Assembly (NCBI GenBank): GCA_036509255.1 | Contig: DATCFY010000116.1 | Span: 10,433-74,432 of the forward strand | DNA length: 64,000 nucleotides | Direction of reading: 5' to 3' | Source of the DNA: RYN-230 sp036509255 | GTDB lineage: Bacteria > Actinomycetota > Actinomycetes > Streptosporangiales > Streptosporangiaceae | Shown here: one piece after another, positions 1 through 8,274 of the stretch | How the letters are laid out: every line of letters starts with the position of its first letter | Position numbering within the stretch: the first letter of the stretch is position 1 | Notes under the pieces: model-generated | The model's database searches: none | What the model was told of the DNA's origin: nothing | Seen by the model: only the letters and a program-made list of their open reading frames with translations | Program-made: the position numbers and the translations under genes

Positions 1-353
1 CGCTGTTCCTGTTCACCGTACTGGCCGGGCTGGCCGGCAGCATCGGCGTGCTGCGCCGCCAGGCCTCGCCCGCACAGCGGGCCACCGCCACCGCCTGCCT
101 GCTCACCTTCTTCAGCGCGGTCGCGGTGCTGCTCGCATCGGACCTGTTCGAGTTCAGCTGGCGGTACCAGCTGCCCGCCCTGGTCACCCTGCCCCCAGCG
201 GGAGCGCTGGGCCTCACCGTGATAGCCGGATACATCGCGGCCCGGCGCCAGCGGGAGCCGCGGCAGCTGCCCGGCCCGGGACGCCGGCCCGCCTCCGTAC
301 CGGGGCAGGCACGCCACGGATCCGCGGGCAAGGACCGGGCGTCCGCCGGCTGA
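1..353 (+). CDS. C-terminal end of a multi-pass membrane protein (partial)
   Basis: The reading frame is already open at base 3 and ends in TGA at 351-353, so only the last ~116 residues are in the window. They contain at least three hydrophobic segments: one at the very start, one around FFSAVAVLLASDLF, and one around the LPPAGALGL stretch. A basic, proline-rich cytoplasmic tail follows. The segment DLFEFSWRYQLPALV resembles the C-terminal region of actinobacterial polytopic glycosyltransferase-like membrane proteins, but this is only a resemblance. An internal GTG at 48 could be mistaken for a start, but the frame clearly continues upstream. Function not assigned. Confidence 0.6.
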   Translation, partial: LFLFTVLAGLAGSIGVLRRQASPAQRATATACLLTFFSAVAVLLASDLFEFSWRYQLPALVTLPPAGALGLTVIAGYIAARRQREPRQLPGPGRRPASVPGQARHGSAGKDRASAG

Positions 354-368
354 GCCCTGGATCGGGGC

Positions 369-1109
369 CTAGCGGGGCGCCTGCCAGCCCAGCCGGGGCC
401 CGAACCGCGCCGAGGCGAACCATACGACCAGCGCCAGCGGGAGCAGCATCACGAGTGGGAGCAGCGCGGGCAGGTAGGTGGTGACGATGGCGGAGCTGAA
501 GGCGCCCACGACCACGGCGGCGAAGATGCCCAGGCTGCGGCCGAGCCCGTTGGGCTTGCGCCCGGTGACCAGCCCGGCGATCACCCCGGTCAGCGTGCCG
601 GTCAGGTAGGTGGTCGATATCTCGCCCAGGTGGCGGACGGTGGCGCTCTGGATGCCCATGGCGATGCCTACGTTGGCCAGCAGCATCAGCTGGCCTGCCC
701 CGGCCGGGTGACCGCCGGAGAGCTCCCAGCCCACGCAGAACACGACCAGCACGCAGAATTCCAGGGCGAGCGCGACGGTCAGCCAGGACGGCCAGATCTC
801 ACGCTCGGCGGTTGCCGCGTGAGGATGGCGGCCACGCCAGCCCTCGAGCCAGCGCCCTGTCCGCCGGGCCGAGAGGGGGGCGCCGATGACCACCCCGGCC
901 ACGTAGCTCGCCAGGGCCACGCCGCAGTTCTCGGCCAGGACCGGGTTACGGGTGCCCGCCGCGACGCCCAGCAACACCATGGTCCCGGTGACCACGCTGC
1001 TGAACACGTGCCCCAGATGCAGGAAAGCGGTGGCGTCGACCGCGCCGGTCGTCACGGTGAGCAGGACAACGAGCATGTCCCGGGCGCCGGAGCGCCAGTC
1101 CTCAGCCAC
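369..1109 (-). CDS. YoaK/DUF1275 family membrane protein
   Basis: A 246-residue protein with about six hydrophobic segments and the family's N-terminal signature: VTTGAVDATAFLHLGHVFSS followed by TGTMVLLG. DUF1275 (YoaK) proteins are small inner-membrane proteins of unknown transport role. Length and the order of segments match the family. The gene follows the FUSC gene (1120-3096) on the same strand with a 10-base gap, so the two are probably cotranscribed. The start at 1109 puts MAEDWRSGARDML in front of the first membrane segment. Confidence 0.8.
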   Translation of the reverse strand: MAEDWRSGARDMLVVLLTVTTGAVDATAFLHLGHVFSSVVTGTMVLLGVAAGTRNPVLAENCGVALASYVAGVVIGAPLSARRTGRWLEGWRGRHPHAATAEREIWPSWLTVALALEFCVLVVFCVGWELSGGHPAGAGQLMLLANVGIAMGIQSATVRHLGEISTTYLTGTLTGVIAGLVTGRKPNGLGRSLGIFAAVVVGAFSSAIVTTYLPALLPLVMLLPLALVVWFASARFGPRLGWQAPR

Positions 1110-1119
1110 GGTCAGGTCC

Positions 1120-3096
1120 CTACGCCGCGTGCTCGCCGGTCAGCGCACGCCGGACCTCGGCGATACGGTCAGCCAGCTCGCAGACGTCCGCACGCTCCGG
1201 GAGCGGCAGGTCCTCCGGGAGCTGCCCGTCCCGGATGCCGCGGGCCAGGCTGCGCAGGGCATCAGCCAGCTGCGTCACCTCACGGGGATCGGGACGCCGG
1301 CCCGTGACGTCCGCATGCACCGCGGTGGCAGTCACGGTGTCCGTGACCTGCTCCAGCGCCGAGAGGGCGGGCCACAACCGGGCCAGCCGCCCGCTCACTG
1401 AGGGGGGCTCTGCCATCGTCCGCTGAAACTCCGTGCGCAGGTCGGATAGGACTCGGTACGTCTGGCGGCGCAACGCCGACCGGTCGGGTGCGCCGGTGAG
1501 CGCCTGCTCCGTGTAACGGGCCACACTATCGAGCGCGGTGGCGAGATGTTCAGGCAGGTGAGCATGCCAGCTCGACGGCCACGGGGCGTATCCGACCAGG
1601 AGCACGATGGCGCAGCCCAGCACGGTGTCGATGAGCCGGTCCAGGGCCAGCGCCCAGCCGGTCCGGGTGAGCAGGTCGATGAGGATAACGACCAGGGGCG
1701 TCAGGAACGTGCTGAACAGACCCCAGTTGCGGTCCCGCCCGTAGGGCAGCAGCCCGGCGAAGAACGCGCAGGGGATCAGCAGCAGGGGCCCGGCCGGGAC
1801 GATGATGAGGACGACCGCCCCGACGACCGCCCCGACCACGGTGCCGATCCCGCGCTGCAGGGCCCGCGCGAAGACCGAGCCGAAGTCCGGTCGCAGCACG
1901 ATCGCCACGGTCAGCACCACCCAGTACGAGCGCTGCAGCGGGAGAGCCTGGCTGACCAGGGCGGCCACGCCGACGGACAGCATCAGCCGGACCGCGAAGA
2001 TCCGGGTGAAGCGGCCGCCGATGGTCTCCGCGAGCGTGTCCCGCAGACGCTCCCGGAGAGCGGGGCGGCGGGGCCGGTACGCGCCCTCGGCGGCCCGCTT
2101 CCCGGAAAGCAGGTCGGCTGCCCCGGCCACGGCGGCGGCCAGCGCCTGGCCGCCGGGGGTCGGACCTCCGGCCGGGCGGACCGAGGTCACCGGCGTGCCG
2201 TACTGGATGGCGTCGGCAATCGCCTCAATGGTGGCGATAACCGGCGGCGCCTGGACCCCCTCCTGGACCAGGGTGACGACCGCCTCGGTAAGCGGGTGGG
2301 TCTGCCGCAGCAGGGCAGCGACGCGGTTCAGCTCCGGATCCCGTCCGCTGGCCTGGGCCCGGCGGGACGCGAGGTCATCCCAGGCCTGATTAAGCGCGCC
2401 GACCACGGCCTGGTGGGCCGCGGGGAACTCCGGCGTCCCGGCCGCGCGCAGCATGCGGGCCAGGGCGCGGTAGACCTGTGCAGTACTGCGCTGCTCCGCG
2501 GCCAGCGGTGCGGCCAGCCAGGCGGGAACCAGCAGCAGGATCGCCCATCCCACGCCGGCCAGCAGCAGCAGCGGCGCCAGCCACCAGGCTCGCGCCGCGC
2601 CGAGCGGCCCGGTCCCCAGGATGGTGTAAACGAGGAGTTGCAGCCCGGTGATGGCCAGGGTGGCCCCGGCTGCGGTCAGCACCGCGGACAGCCCGGCCAC
2701 CAGGACCAGCACGAGAACCGCGATCCAGCCCCGGCCGTGCACCAGGACGCCGAGCAGCAGCCCGCCCGCCCCGCCGAAGAGCCCGGCCACCGCGACGCGG
2801 CGGATCCGGGCCGGGTAGGTCCCGCCGCGGTCCGCGACCGCGCCCAGCAGTCCCCCCATGGCACCCAGAAGCCCCGCGACCTGGTTTCCCAGGGCCATCC
2901 CCAGGGCGAGCGGCCCGCAGACGGCGAGCGCGGCCCGGATCACCGCCGGCCAGGGCACTGGCGCCGGGACAGGCCGCATGACCTCGGCGAGCCACGGCGG
3001 CGCGACCGTAGCGCCGGGCAGCCTGCCCGGCTTCTTCACCGCCGGCCGGCCCGGGTGGAGTCGCTCACCAGGCCATGGTGCCAAAGGCCCTGGCAC
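1120..3096 (-). CDS. FUSC family protein (aromatic acid/fusaric acid exporter-like)
   Basis: A 658-residue membrane protein. The N-terminal half has about six hydrophobic segments (residues ~45-190), followed by a soluble helical region (~190-350). A second membrane bundle (~370-510) contains the FUSC-type stretch YWVVLTVAIVLRPDFGSVFA and glycine-rich repeats GIGTVVGAVVGAVV. A cytoplasmic tail follows. This two-bundle arrangement is that of FUSC/YccS/AaeB-type efflux proteins. Substrate unknown. The start is uncertain: GTG at 3096 gives a proline-rich leader and has no good ribosome site; GTG at 3039 (VKKPGR) is an alternative. It lies downstream of a strong hairpin that separates it from the DUF4331 group. 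Confidence 0.8.
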   Translation of the reverse strand: MPGPLAPWPGERLHPGRPAVKKPGRLPGATVAPPWLAEVMRPVPAPVPWPAVIRAALAVCGPLALGMALGNQVAGLLGAMGGLLGAVADRGGTYPARIRRVAVAGLFGGAGGLLLGVLVHGRGWIAVLVLVLVAGLSAVLTAAGATLAITGLQLLVYTILGTGPLGAARAWWLAPLLLLAGVGWAILLLVPAWLAAPLAAEQRSTAQVYRALARMLRAAGTPEFPAAHQAVVGALNQAWDDLASRRAQASGRDPELNRVAALLRQTHPLTEAVVTLVQEGVQAPPVIATIEAIADAIQYGTPVTSVRPAGGPTPGGQALAAAVAGAADLLSGKRAAEGAYRPRRPALRERLRDTLAETIGGRFTRIFAVRLMLSVGVAALVSQALPLQRSYWVVLTVAIVLRPDFGSVFARALQRGIGTVVGAVVGAVVLIIVPAGPLLLIPCAFFAGLLPYGRDRNWGLFSTFLTPLVVILIDLLTRTGWALALDRLIDTVLGCAIVLLVGYAPWPSSWHAHLPEHLATALDSVARYTEQALTGAPDRSALRRQTYRVLSDLRTEFQRTMAEPPSVSGRLARLWPALSALEQVTDTVTATAVHADVTGRRPDPREVTQLADALRSLARGIRDGQLPEDLPLPERADVCELADRIAEVRRALTGEHAA

Positions 3097-3103
3097 CAGG
3101 GGC

Positions 3104-3145
3104 CGCCGGCGTATCTTTCGCGAGCCCGCGAAAGATACGCCGGCG
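3104..3145. terminator. 19-bp perfect inverted repeat, probable terminator
   Basis: The arm CGCCGGCGTATCTTTCGCG (3104-3122) is repeated exactly as its reverse complement at 3127-3145, with a 4-base loop AGCC. It lies between the end of the 106-aa gene and the start of the FUSC gene, both on the minus strand, where a terminator would be expected. There is no U-tract, which is common for GC-rich actinobacterial terminators. A weaker 7-bp inverted repeat (GGTGCCA/TGGCACC, 3077-3097) lies beside it and overlaps the FUSC start. A palindromic insertion element is an alternative reading. Confidence 0.55.
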
Positions 3146-3168
3146 GGTGGTGCCGCCGTCTCGCCGAT

Positions 3169-3489
3169 TCAGCCTGGCTCCGCCCAGCGGTACCGGGCGG
3201 CGGCCCCGCCGTCGATGCGGATGGTTCCGGCCGGGCTGCCGGCGTCCCGCCAGATCGTGTAGTCCCCCGCGGGGAGGGCCGGGTACACCGCCGCGTGGCA
3301 TGAGGCCGGGCCTAGCCTCCGTTCCCGGACGATCGCATGGGTGCGCCCGGCGGGTTCTTGCACCGGGCTGATGTCGATCTCCGCTCCCGCCATGCGCGCC
3401 GGGGTGATGATGATCAGTGCACCGACGCCGCCGCCGATGTCGAGCACCACGCTCCCCGGGCCCGACGGGCCGGGGCTGTTTTCCGTCAC
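3169..3489 (-). CDS. Hypothetical 106-aa protein
   Basis: A 106-residue protein starting at GTG 3489, with a GAGG ribosome site 8 bases upstream. The N-terminal half contains VVLDIGGGVGALIIITP and EIDISPV, a pattern seen in small actinobacterial hypothetical proteins. The C-terminal half contains YPALPAGDYTIWRD and GTIRIDGG, compatible with a small beta-rich domain. No catalytic motif is recognised. It begins 9 bases after the DUF4331 stop and is almost certainly in the same transcript. Function unknown. Confidence 0.65.
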   Translation of the reverse strand: MTENSPGPSGPGSVVLDIGGGVGALIIITPARMAGAEIDISPVQEPAGRTHAIVRERRLGPASCHAAVYPALPAGDYTIWRDAGSPAGTIRIDGGAAARYRWAEPG

Positions 3490-3498
3490 AGCCGCGCC

Positions 3499-4884
3499 TC
3501 AGGACGGGTTGTAGTAGCCGCCGTAGGGCACGCCCAGATACGGGAAGGAACGCAGATACGGTTTCTTCACGTCCTCCGGGGTGAGTCCGTCGGTGATCGC
3601 CCCGGCCGCCGCATCCGGCTTGTAGGCGGCAGCGACCAGCGGATAGGTAAGCCCGGCGATGGCCCGCAGCTCGATCGTCACCACGTCATCGAAGACCCGG
3701 CGGCCGTTCGGGAACCCAGCCAGGTCGCCGCCGAGGACCCCGAGAATGTTGGGCTTCCTCGCGGGCTTGATGGCGGTGTTGAGCCGGAGCATGTCGGCCA
3801 GCACCGGCCCGGTGTGATTCTGGAAACCCTTGATCAGCCCGGCCGGGATCCCGGTCAGCAGGATCGCCTCGAGGTCCGCGCGCGGCTTCCCGGACTTGGC
3901 CAGCCCGGCCAGATGCGGGAACACCCCCGGGTAGAGGGCGGGCAGCAGCGCGGCCAGCTCGGGGTGGGCGACGTACGAGGCAAACATCTCGTCGTATATC
4001 GGCGGCTGGGTATTCCAGAAGTCTTTTTTCCCGAGCGGGATGAGCACCTCGTTCACGAGCGGGTTACCGAGCCGGGAGACCTGCCGGAACGGCCCGCTCC
4101 AGCTGCTGGTCCCCTGATCAGCGTCCAAGATGTGGACATGCCGTCTGCTGGCGGTGGTCCACACGCCGATGACCGCCCGCGGGTCACTCTCGTCCCGTGA
4201 GCTGGAGCCGGTCAGCGCGGCGATCGGCACCTGCAGGGCAATGGAATGGACGTTCAGCTCGTTGGTGGTGTTCACCCCGGGCTCGGGCCTATTGAAGATA
4301 TGCATGCCGTACTTCGCGTGCAGCTGCTGGAAAGGCCGGAGCGTGGCGAGGTCGAAGATCGATCCGAGGTCCACGTAGAACCCCTCGGCGCGCTGGCCCG
4401 CGAAGACCTTCACGCCGCCCGGCAGGGAGTGCACCGCGCTCGCCGCCAGCGTGGCGTACCGGGGAGTAGACAGCGGCCCGATGTTGCAGGGCGGGCAGGC
4501 CAGCCCGGTGCCCAGCGGCTGGGAGATACCGCCCGCGACCCGGGTGACCGTGTAGAACTGCCTGCTGTTCCAGTTCGGGCTGTTCAGTGACCTGATCGGG
4601 CCGGTGTTGTAGAGGAACGTGTCCGGATCCCGCAGCGCGGTGCTGAACTGGAACTGGTAGGTGACGTCAGCCTGGCCGTCGCCGTCGGTGTCCACGTGGA
4701 TCTCGTACAGGACATCGTCGCCGAACTCGTAGAAGTTCGGCCCGCCCGCAGGCTCTTCCAACGGGATGTAGTTGGCGATCAGCGTGACCGTAGAGGGCCG
4801 GTCAGGACTGACGAACGCGTAGACATCAGTGCTGTCCGCGACCGGATCCTTGGAAATCTCCGGCGCCTCGCGGTGCGATGACAT
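3499..4884 (-). CDS. DUF4331 domain-containing protein
   Basis: A 461-residue protein opening with MSSHREAPEISKDPVADSTD, the hallmark N-terminus of DUF4331, followed by DVYAFVSPD and the acidic repeat EIHVDTDGDGQADV that is typical of the family. No signal peptide is seen. DUF4331 proteins are widespread in actinobacteria and have no established function. The start ATG at 4884 has GAGGTAA 5 bases upstream. It follows the Tat-exported small protein (85-base gap) and precedes the 106-aa gene (9-base gap), so the three probably form one operon. Confidence 0.85.
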   Translation of the reverse strand: MSSHREAPEISKDPVADSTDVYAFVSPDRPSTVTLIANYIPLEEPAGGPNFYEFGDDVLYEIHVDTDGDGQADVTYQFQFSTALRDPDTFLYNTGPIRSLNSPNWNSRQFYTVTRVAGGISQPLGTGLACPPCNIGPLSTPRYATLAASAVHSLPGGVKVFAGQRAEGFYVDLGSIFDLATLRPFQQLHAKYGMHIFNRPEPGVNTTNELNVHSIALQVPIAALTGSSSRDESDPRAVIGVWTTASRRHVHILDADQGTSSWSGPFRQVSRLGNPLVNEVLIPLGKKDFWNTQPPIYDEMFASYVAHPELAALLPALYPGVFPHLAGLAKSGKPRADLEAILLTGIPAGLIKGFQNHTGPVLADMLRLNTAIKPARKPNILGVLGGDLAGFPNGRRVFDDVVTIELRAIAGLTYPLVAAAYKPDAAAGAITDGLTPEDVKKPYLRSFPYLGVPYGGYYNPS

Positions 4885-4969
4885 GGATTACCTCATAGCT
4901 AGTCGGGATGGCTTCCGGCAGCACCGGGCCAGCGGCAGGAATCCAGCTGACCGGCTCAGCGGGATGGTG

Positions 4970-5353
4970 TTACTGGCTCGCGCGCACGAGCCGGGCGGCG
5001 AGCGCCGGATCACGCAGCCTCGTACGGGTCGTTCCCGCAAAGATGTCCATCTCGCCGGTACGCGCGTCGCGCACGTGGATCACGAGTGGCCCTGCCGCGC
5101 TGCCCGCGTCCGGGGTGGTGGTGGCGGAGTGGGCCGGACGCTCGGCGGACTGGCCGGACCGCTCCGGCCGGGCGGCCGCCGCGGCCGGGAGAGCCGCGGC
5201 CGGGAGAGCCGCGGCGAGGGCGCCTCCGGCCACCAGGCCGGCCGCGCTGGCACCGGCGGCGGTACGGAGCATTGCACGCCGGGATACCGGAGCGTGCTGG
5301 CCGTCCGGGCGTCCTCCCGTTTCCGGCGTCTCGTCGCGATGATGTCCAGCCAT
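4970..5353 (-). CDS. Small Tat-exported hypothetical protein
   Basis: A 127-residue protein. I chose ATG 5353 because a GGGGGGA ribosome site lies 7 bases upstream; a longer frame to 5443 lacks one. The N-terminus carries a twin-arginine signal: SRRAMLRTAAGASAAGLVAGG followed by an alanine-rich h-region. The mature part ends with VIHVRDARTGEMDIFAGTTR, a small beta-type segment. The alanine-rich region contains a tandem DNA repeat (GAGAGCCGCGGCCGG type, near 5188-5220), so its length may vary. Likely exported in folded form. Role unknown; cotranscription with the DUF4331 gene is inferred from strand and spacing. Confidence 0.65.
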   Translation of the reverse strand: MAGHHRDETPETGGRPDGQHAPVSRRAMLRTAAGASAAGLVAGGALAAALPAAALPAAAAARPERSGQSAERPAHSATTTPDAGSAAGPLVIHVRDARTGEMDIFAGTTRTRLRDPALAARLVRASQ

Positions 5354-5675
5354 GGCCGTCCCCCCGGGCACGATGTGGCCTGGCCGTAAATAGGGGCCAG
5401 GCAACGGCATACGGCTGGTCCGGCAGGGAGTGCGGGCTCGCACCGTGCCGCCTGCGCGTCACGGTTAGTATTCAATCTGGTTACTAGCAGTAGCCTAGAG
5501 ACCACGCAATGTTATAGAAGCGTTACCCTCCGCCACGCACCGCAGCCGGTTCGGCCATCGCCGGGGGTTTCTGCGCGGCCCGGCAGGCACCCGCCCGGCC
5601 GCAGGTCCTTGTCCCCAGGGGACAGCCAGGCAGCGGCACTGAGCCCAGGTGGGCAGACCGCCGGCGGGAGATCGT
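5354..5675. promoter_or_regulatory. Intergenic region upstream of the Tat/DUF4331 operon
   Basis: A 320-base gap with no convincing gene. Its middle (about 5461-5530) is much less GC-rich than the surroundings and on the minus strand contains TATAAC (5516-5511), a plausible -10 for the operon that starts at 5353. No good -35 is visible. The part nearest 5675 is the trailer of the hydrogenase operon; no clear terminator hairpin was found. Confidence 0.3.
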
Positions 5676-5933
5676 TCAGGCTGCGCGGCGCTCGTCCCCT
5701 CCAGCCGCGGTACCGGTGATCAGTTCGCTGACCCCGCCGATGGCGCCGCTCAGCCCGCCCTTCGCGACGCGGGCGAGCACGACCTGGGCCAGGCCGATCC
5801 CCTCCCCGACCAGACGGCGCACCTCGGGCGACGTCCTGATCGCGTCCAGGGACTTGCGGGCCCGCTGCATACCCTCGCGGCCCTCGCTGACACCGGTCAG
5901 GTAGCCGGCGACGAAGCCGATGATCGTTTCCAT
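5676..5933 (-). CDS. Small 85-aa protein at the end of the hydrogenase operon
   Basis: An 85-residue protein starting METIIGFVAGYLTGVSEGRE, a short glycine-rich hydrophobic N-terminus followed by amphipathic helices. The pattern resembles YtxH-like small membrane-associated proteins. It is the last gene of the minus-strand series that begins with the hydrogenase small subunit, 64 bases after the 34-aa microprotein. An AGGCGG ribosome site precedes the ATG. A role tied to the hydrogenase is inferred only from position. Confidence 0.6.
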   Translation of the reverse strand: METIIGFVAGYLTGVSEGREGMQRARKSLDAIRTSPEVRRLVGEGIGLAQVVLARVAKGGLSGAIGGVSELITGTAAGGDERRAA

Positions 5934-5996
5934 AGTTCCGCCTGACTTGCGTAGACCTGCCTGGCCGGGCGGGACGGTCGGCCCGCCCGGGACGCG

Positions 5997-6101
5997 CTAC
6001 ATCTGGCGCAGTTCCAGATACCGCTTGATGTCGGGAAGGGACTGGATGATCGCGGCGAGCGCCGCGGCCACCACGACCGCCTTGATGAGCCTGCCAACCA
6101 T
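5997..6101 (-). CDS. 34-aa membrane microprotein (DUF6893-like)
   Basis: A 34-residue frame, MVGRLIKAVVVAAALAAI then IQSLPDIKRYLELRQM. A perfect AGGAGG ribosome site sits 7 bases before the ATG at 6101. The N-terminal half is one hydrophobic segment; the C-terminal half carries the LPDIKRYL motif that I recall from a family of tiny actinobacterial proteins (DUF6893). Codon use and the strong ribosome site support real translation. It lies in the hydrogenase operon between the 499-aa unknown and the 85-aa protein. It could be a membrane anchor or small subunit of the complex, but that is inference. Confidence 0.65.
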   Translation of the reverse strand: MVGRLIKAVVVAAALAAIIQSLPDIKRYLELRQM

Positions 6102-6136
6102 GAGTGGTCCTCCTCTGCGAGATGGTGCGGGATGGG

Positions 6137-7636
6137 CTAGCCGTCGGCCCCCAGCGGCTCGACCTCGTCGGGGGCGAAGTAGAGGAACCGGCCCTGGCCG
6201 CGGTGAATGTCCGCGTCCGGGTCGTCGTCGGGCAGCAGCGCCAGGTGGGCGTGGCCGTCTACATCGAACAGCACCGCTTCGACCAGCGCGATCCGCCCGG
6301 TCAGGAACAGGTCCTGCGCGTCCGCCCGGCGGGTACCCGGGCTCATCCGCACCCGGCTGCCCCGGGCGACGCGGACCCCCCCGATCATGATGTGATCGGT
6401 TTCCGGAGACACCGAGCTGTCCGCGCCCGGGTCCCACCAGGGCGCCTGGCCGGCGACGGCCGGGTCAGGCCCTGCCCCGCGGTCCTGCGGTGGCGCCCCG
6501 CCCTGGCCGGCGGCCGTTTCCGGGAGGCTGTCCGCCCATTCCGGCACTTCCGTCCACTCCGGCACGGCCGCGGGGCCGGTGGCCGGCCCCCTGGCCGGGT
6601 TGAGATAGCGGATGGCACCGTGCATGCGCTCGATCATCTCGGGCGGCAGGTGGTCGAGCCGGTCCAGCAACTCGGCCGCACGCGGGTCGGTGGCCCGGGC
6701 CGCGCGCTTCTCCTCATCGGTCAGGGTCAGCGTGCGCAGGGTGAGAATCTCGTCGATCTCCGTGGAGTCGAACAGCTGCCCCGCGCTCTCCGCGGCGATC
6801 TCCGCGTGGTCATACAGGATGATCGGGGAGGAGAGCATCAGCTCCGTGCAGTCGGGTGGTCCCGCCAGCACCGGCCAGGTGGCGGTGTTCACGCAGCGCC
6901 CCACCTCGGCGGCCGCCCACTCCGGCGGTGCGGTCATGGACAGGAACCGGCCGCCCGGCACGGCGATCAGGCAGTGAGCGGCGATGAGGGCGTACGGCAG
7001 CCCGTCGGACCGGCGTATCAGCGGGGTACCGGGGTCGGTGCGGTTCTCCAGCACCACCCGCAGCCGCAGCGCGCCGTAGGGCCCGGGCAGCCGCTCCGCG
7101 CTCAGCCGGATCACCCCGCGCAAGGTTTCCCGGCGCCGGGTCAGCCGGCCCGCTATCTCCCCGCCGGGCCCGGTGACGTCCTCATGCTCGGTGCTGCCGG
7201 GGACCGTGAACTCGATCTCGGCTCCCCCGCCGAGCAGTTCGCTGAGCGAGGCGGCCGCCTGCTGCTCCTGCTCGGCCGCCTCATCCCACGGGGTGTGCTC
7301 GACCTCGCCGGCCAGCAGGGAGCCGACGGGGCGGAAGCCCGCCCCGGGCGAGCCGGCCGCCACCGTGCGCCGCTGCAACTGGAGGAAGCGGACCACGACC
7401 GTGACGTTCGCGTCGGCGGGGCACTCCAGGACGCACTCGGTCTGGGCGGCGGACGGCTCGTGCTCGTCCACGGTCCGGTAGGCCGGGGGCATGAGTACCC
7501 CGAACTGGAAGCGTTCCTGGTTCTTCTGGGCGGAGGCCCGGTACGGGTAGAGCAGGTACCCCTCGTAAAGAATGGCGTCAGCAACCTGCCGCGCCTGCTC
7601 GATGTACGCGGGGTCGATCCGGTCGCGGGACTTCAC
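6137..7636 (-). CDS. Hydrogenase-locus hypothetical protein (499 aa)
   Basis: A 499-residue soluble protein. Start GTG 7636 overlaps the DUF6084 stop as GTGA, with AGGAGG just upstream; a longer frame to 8062 only translates the antisense-like part of the upstream gene. The first ~300 residues look like a mixed alpha/beta domain (AYIEQARQVADAILYEGYLL, then CVLECPADANVTVVVRFLQL). The ~300-420 region is acidic and proline-rich. The last ~80 residues form a small basic/beta domain ending FAPDEVEPLGADG. I recognise no enzyme motif. Conservation with group 1h hydrogenase genes is likely from the operon layout, but its job in H2 oxidation is unknown. Confidence 0.7.
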   Translation of the reverse strand: MKSRDRIDPAYIEQARQVADAILYEGYLLYPYRASAQKNQERFQFGVLMPPAYRTVDEHEPSAAQTECVLECPADANVTVVVRFLQLQRRTVAAGSPGAGFRPVGSLLAGEVEHTPWDEAAEQEQQAAASLSELLGGGAEIEFTVPGSTEHEDVTGPGGEIAGRLTRRRETLRGVIRLSAERLPGPYGALRLRVVLENRTDPGTPLIRRSDGLPYALIAAHCLIAVPGGRFLSMTAPPEWAAAEVGRCVNTATWPVLAGPPDCTELMLSSPIILYDHAEIAAESAGQLFDSTEIDEILTLRTLTLTDEEKRAARATDPRAAELLDRLDHLPPEMIERMHGAIRYLNPARGPATGPAAVPEWTEVPEWADSLPETAAGQGGAPPQDRGAGPDPAVAGQAPWWDPGADSSVSPETDHIMIGGVRVARGSRVRMSPGTRRADAQDLFLTGRIALVEAVLFDVDGHAHLALLPDDDPDADIHRGQGRFLYFAPDEVEPLGADG

Positions 7637-8274
7637 GATTCCTCCTGGCCCGCCTGGGCGAGCAGCGCCAGCATGGTTGCGTCCCAGGTGGGCAGCGCGT
7701 TGCGGCTCTTGAACCGGCCCAGCTCGTCCAGGGTGTGCCGGCTCATGGTGATCCACGCGGTGTCCGGGAAGTGCGCGTCCACGGCCTCCCGCCACTGGCT
7801 CACCGGCAGCCGGAAGGTGGTCTCCTTGCTCCAGGGCACTTGCTGCACGCGGAGCCGCCCGTCGGCGGAGGCGAAAATGGTCCCGCTGAACAGCAGCAGC
7901 AGCGGGATCTCCCCGTCGTCCAGCGAGCTGAAGTACCGCGTCGAGGCGATCTGGAGGTCGTAGGTGAACGGCACCGGCAGGTCGACCTCGATGCTCCCGG
8001 TGAAGCCCGGGACCATGGTGGACAGCGTGGTGAACTGGAGCGGCTTCAGCGTGTCGGACCACCGGATCCGCTCACCGAACAAGTCGTGCAGGCGCTCAGC
8101 CTCCGAATCGGAGTAGAGCCGGCGGAATGGCTCGATCCGGATCTGCGAGCGCAGCGCGATCGCGTCGACCTTCTCACCCGAGGTCTCGCTGATCCGCAGG
8201 GTCAGGTCGAAGGACGGCACGACGGCGTAGGGGTCCACCCGGGCGCCGATGCAGTCGAACACGAGCTCAGCCAC
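7633..8274 (-). CDS. DUF6084 family protein
   Basis: A 213-residue protein matching DUF6084: AELVFDCIGARVDPYAVVP at the N-terminus, RSQIRIEPFRR, ERLHDLFGE, TMVPGFTGS and EVPLLLLFSGTIF. The family is known to me from actinobacterial hydrogenase loci and has no proven function; the beta-rich sequence suggests a sandwich fold. I chose GTG 8274, which overlaps the DUF5947 stop by 8 bases. The longer frame to 8868 is not supported because it runs through the upstream gene out of frame. The stop is shared as GTGA with the next gene, implying translational coupling. Confidence 0.8.
   Translation of the reverse strand: MAELVFDCIGARVDPYAVVPSFDLTLRISETSGEKVDAIALRSQIRIEPFRRLYSDSEAERLHDLFGERIRWSDTLKPLQFTTLSTMVPGFTGSIEVDLPVPFTYDLQIASTRYFSSLDDGEIPLLLLFSGTIFASADGRLRVQQVPWSKETTFRLPVSQWREAVDAHFPDTAWITMSRHTLDELGRFKSRNALPTWDATMLALLAQAGQEES

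Noticed and set aside
6104..7963. Long plus-strand frame opposite the 499-aa and DUF6084 genes
   Set aside because: Composition of a shadow frame; the minus-strand genes have ribosome sites and coupled starts.
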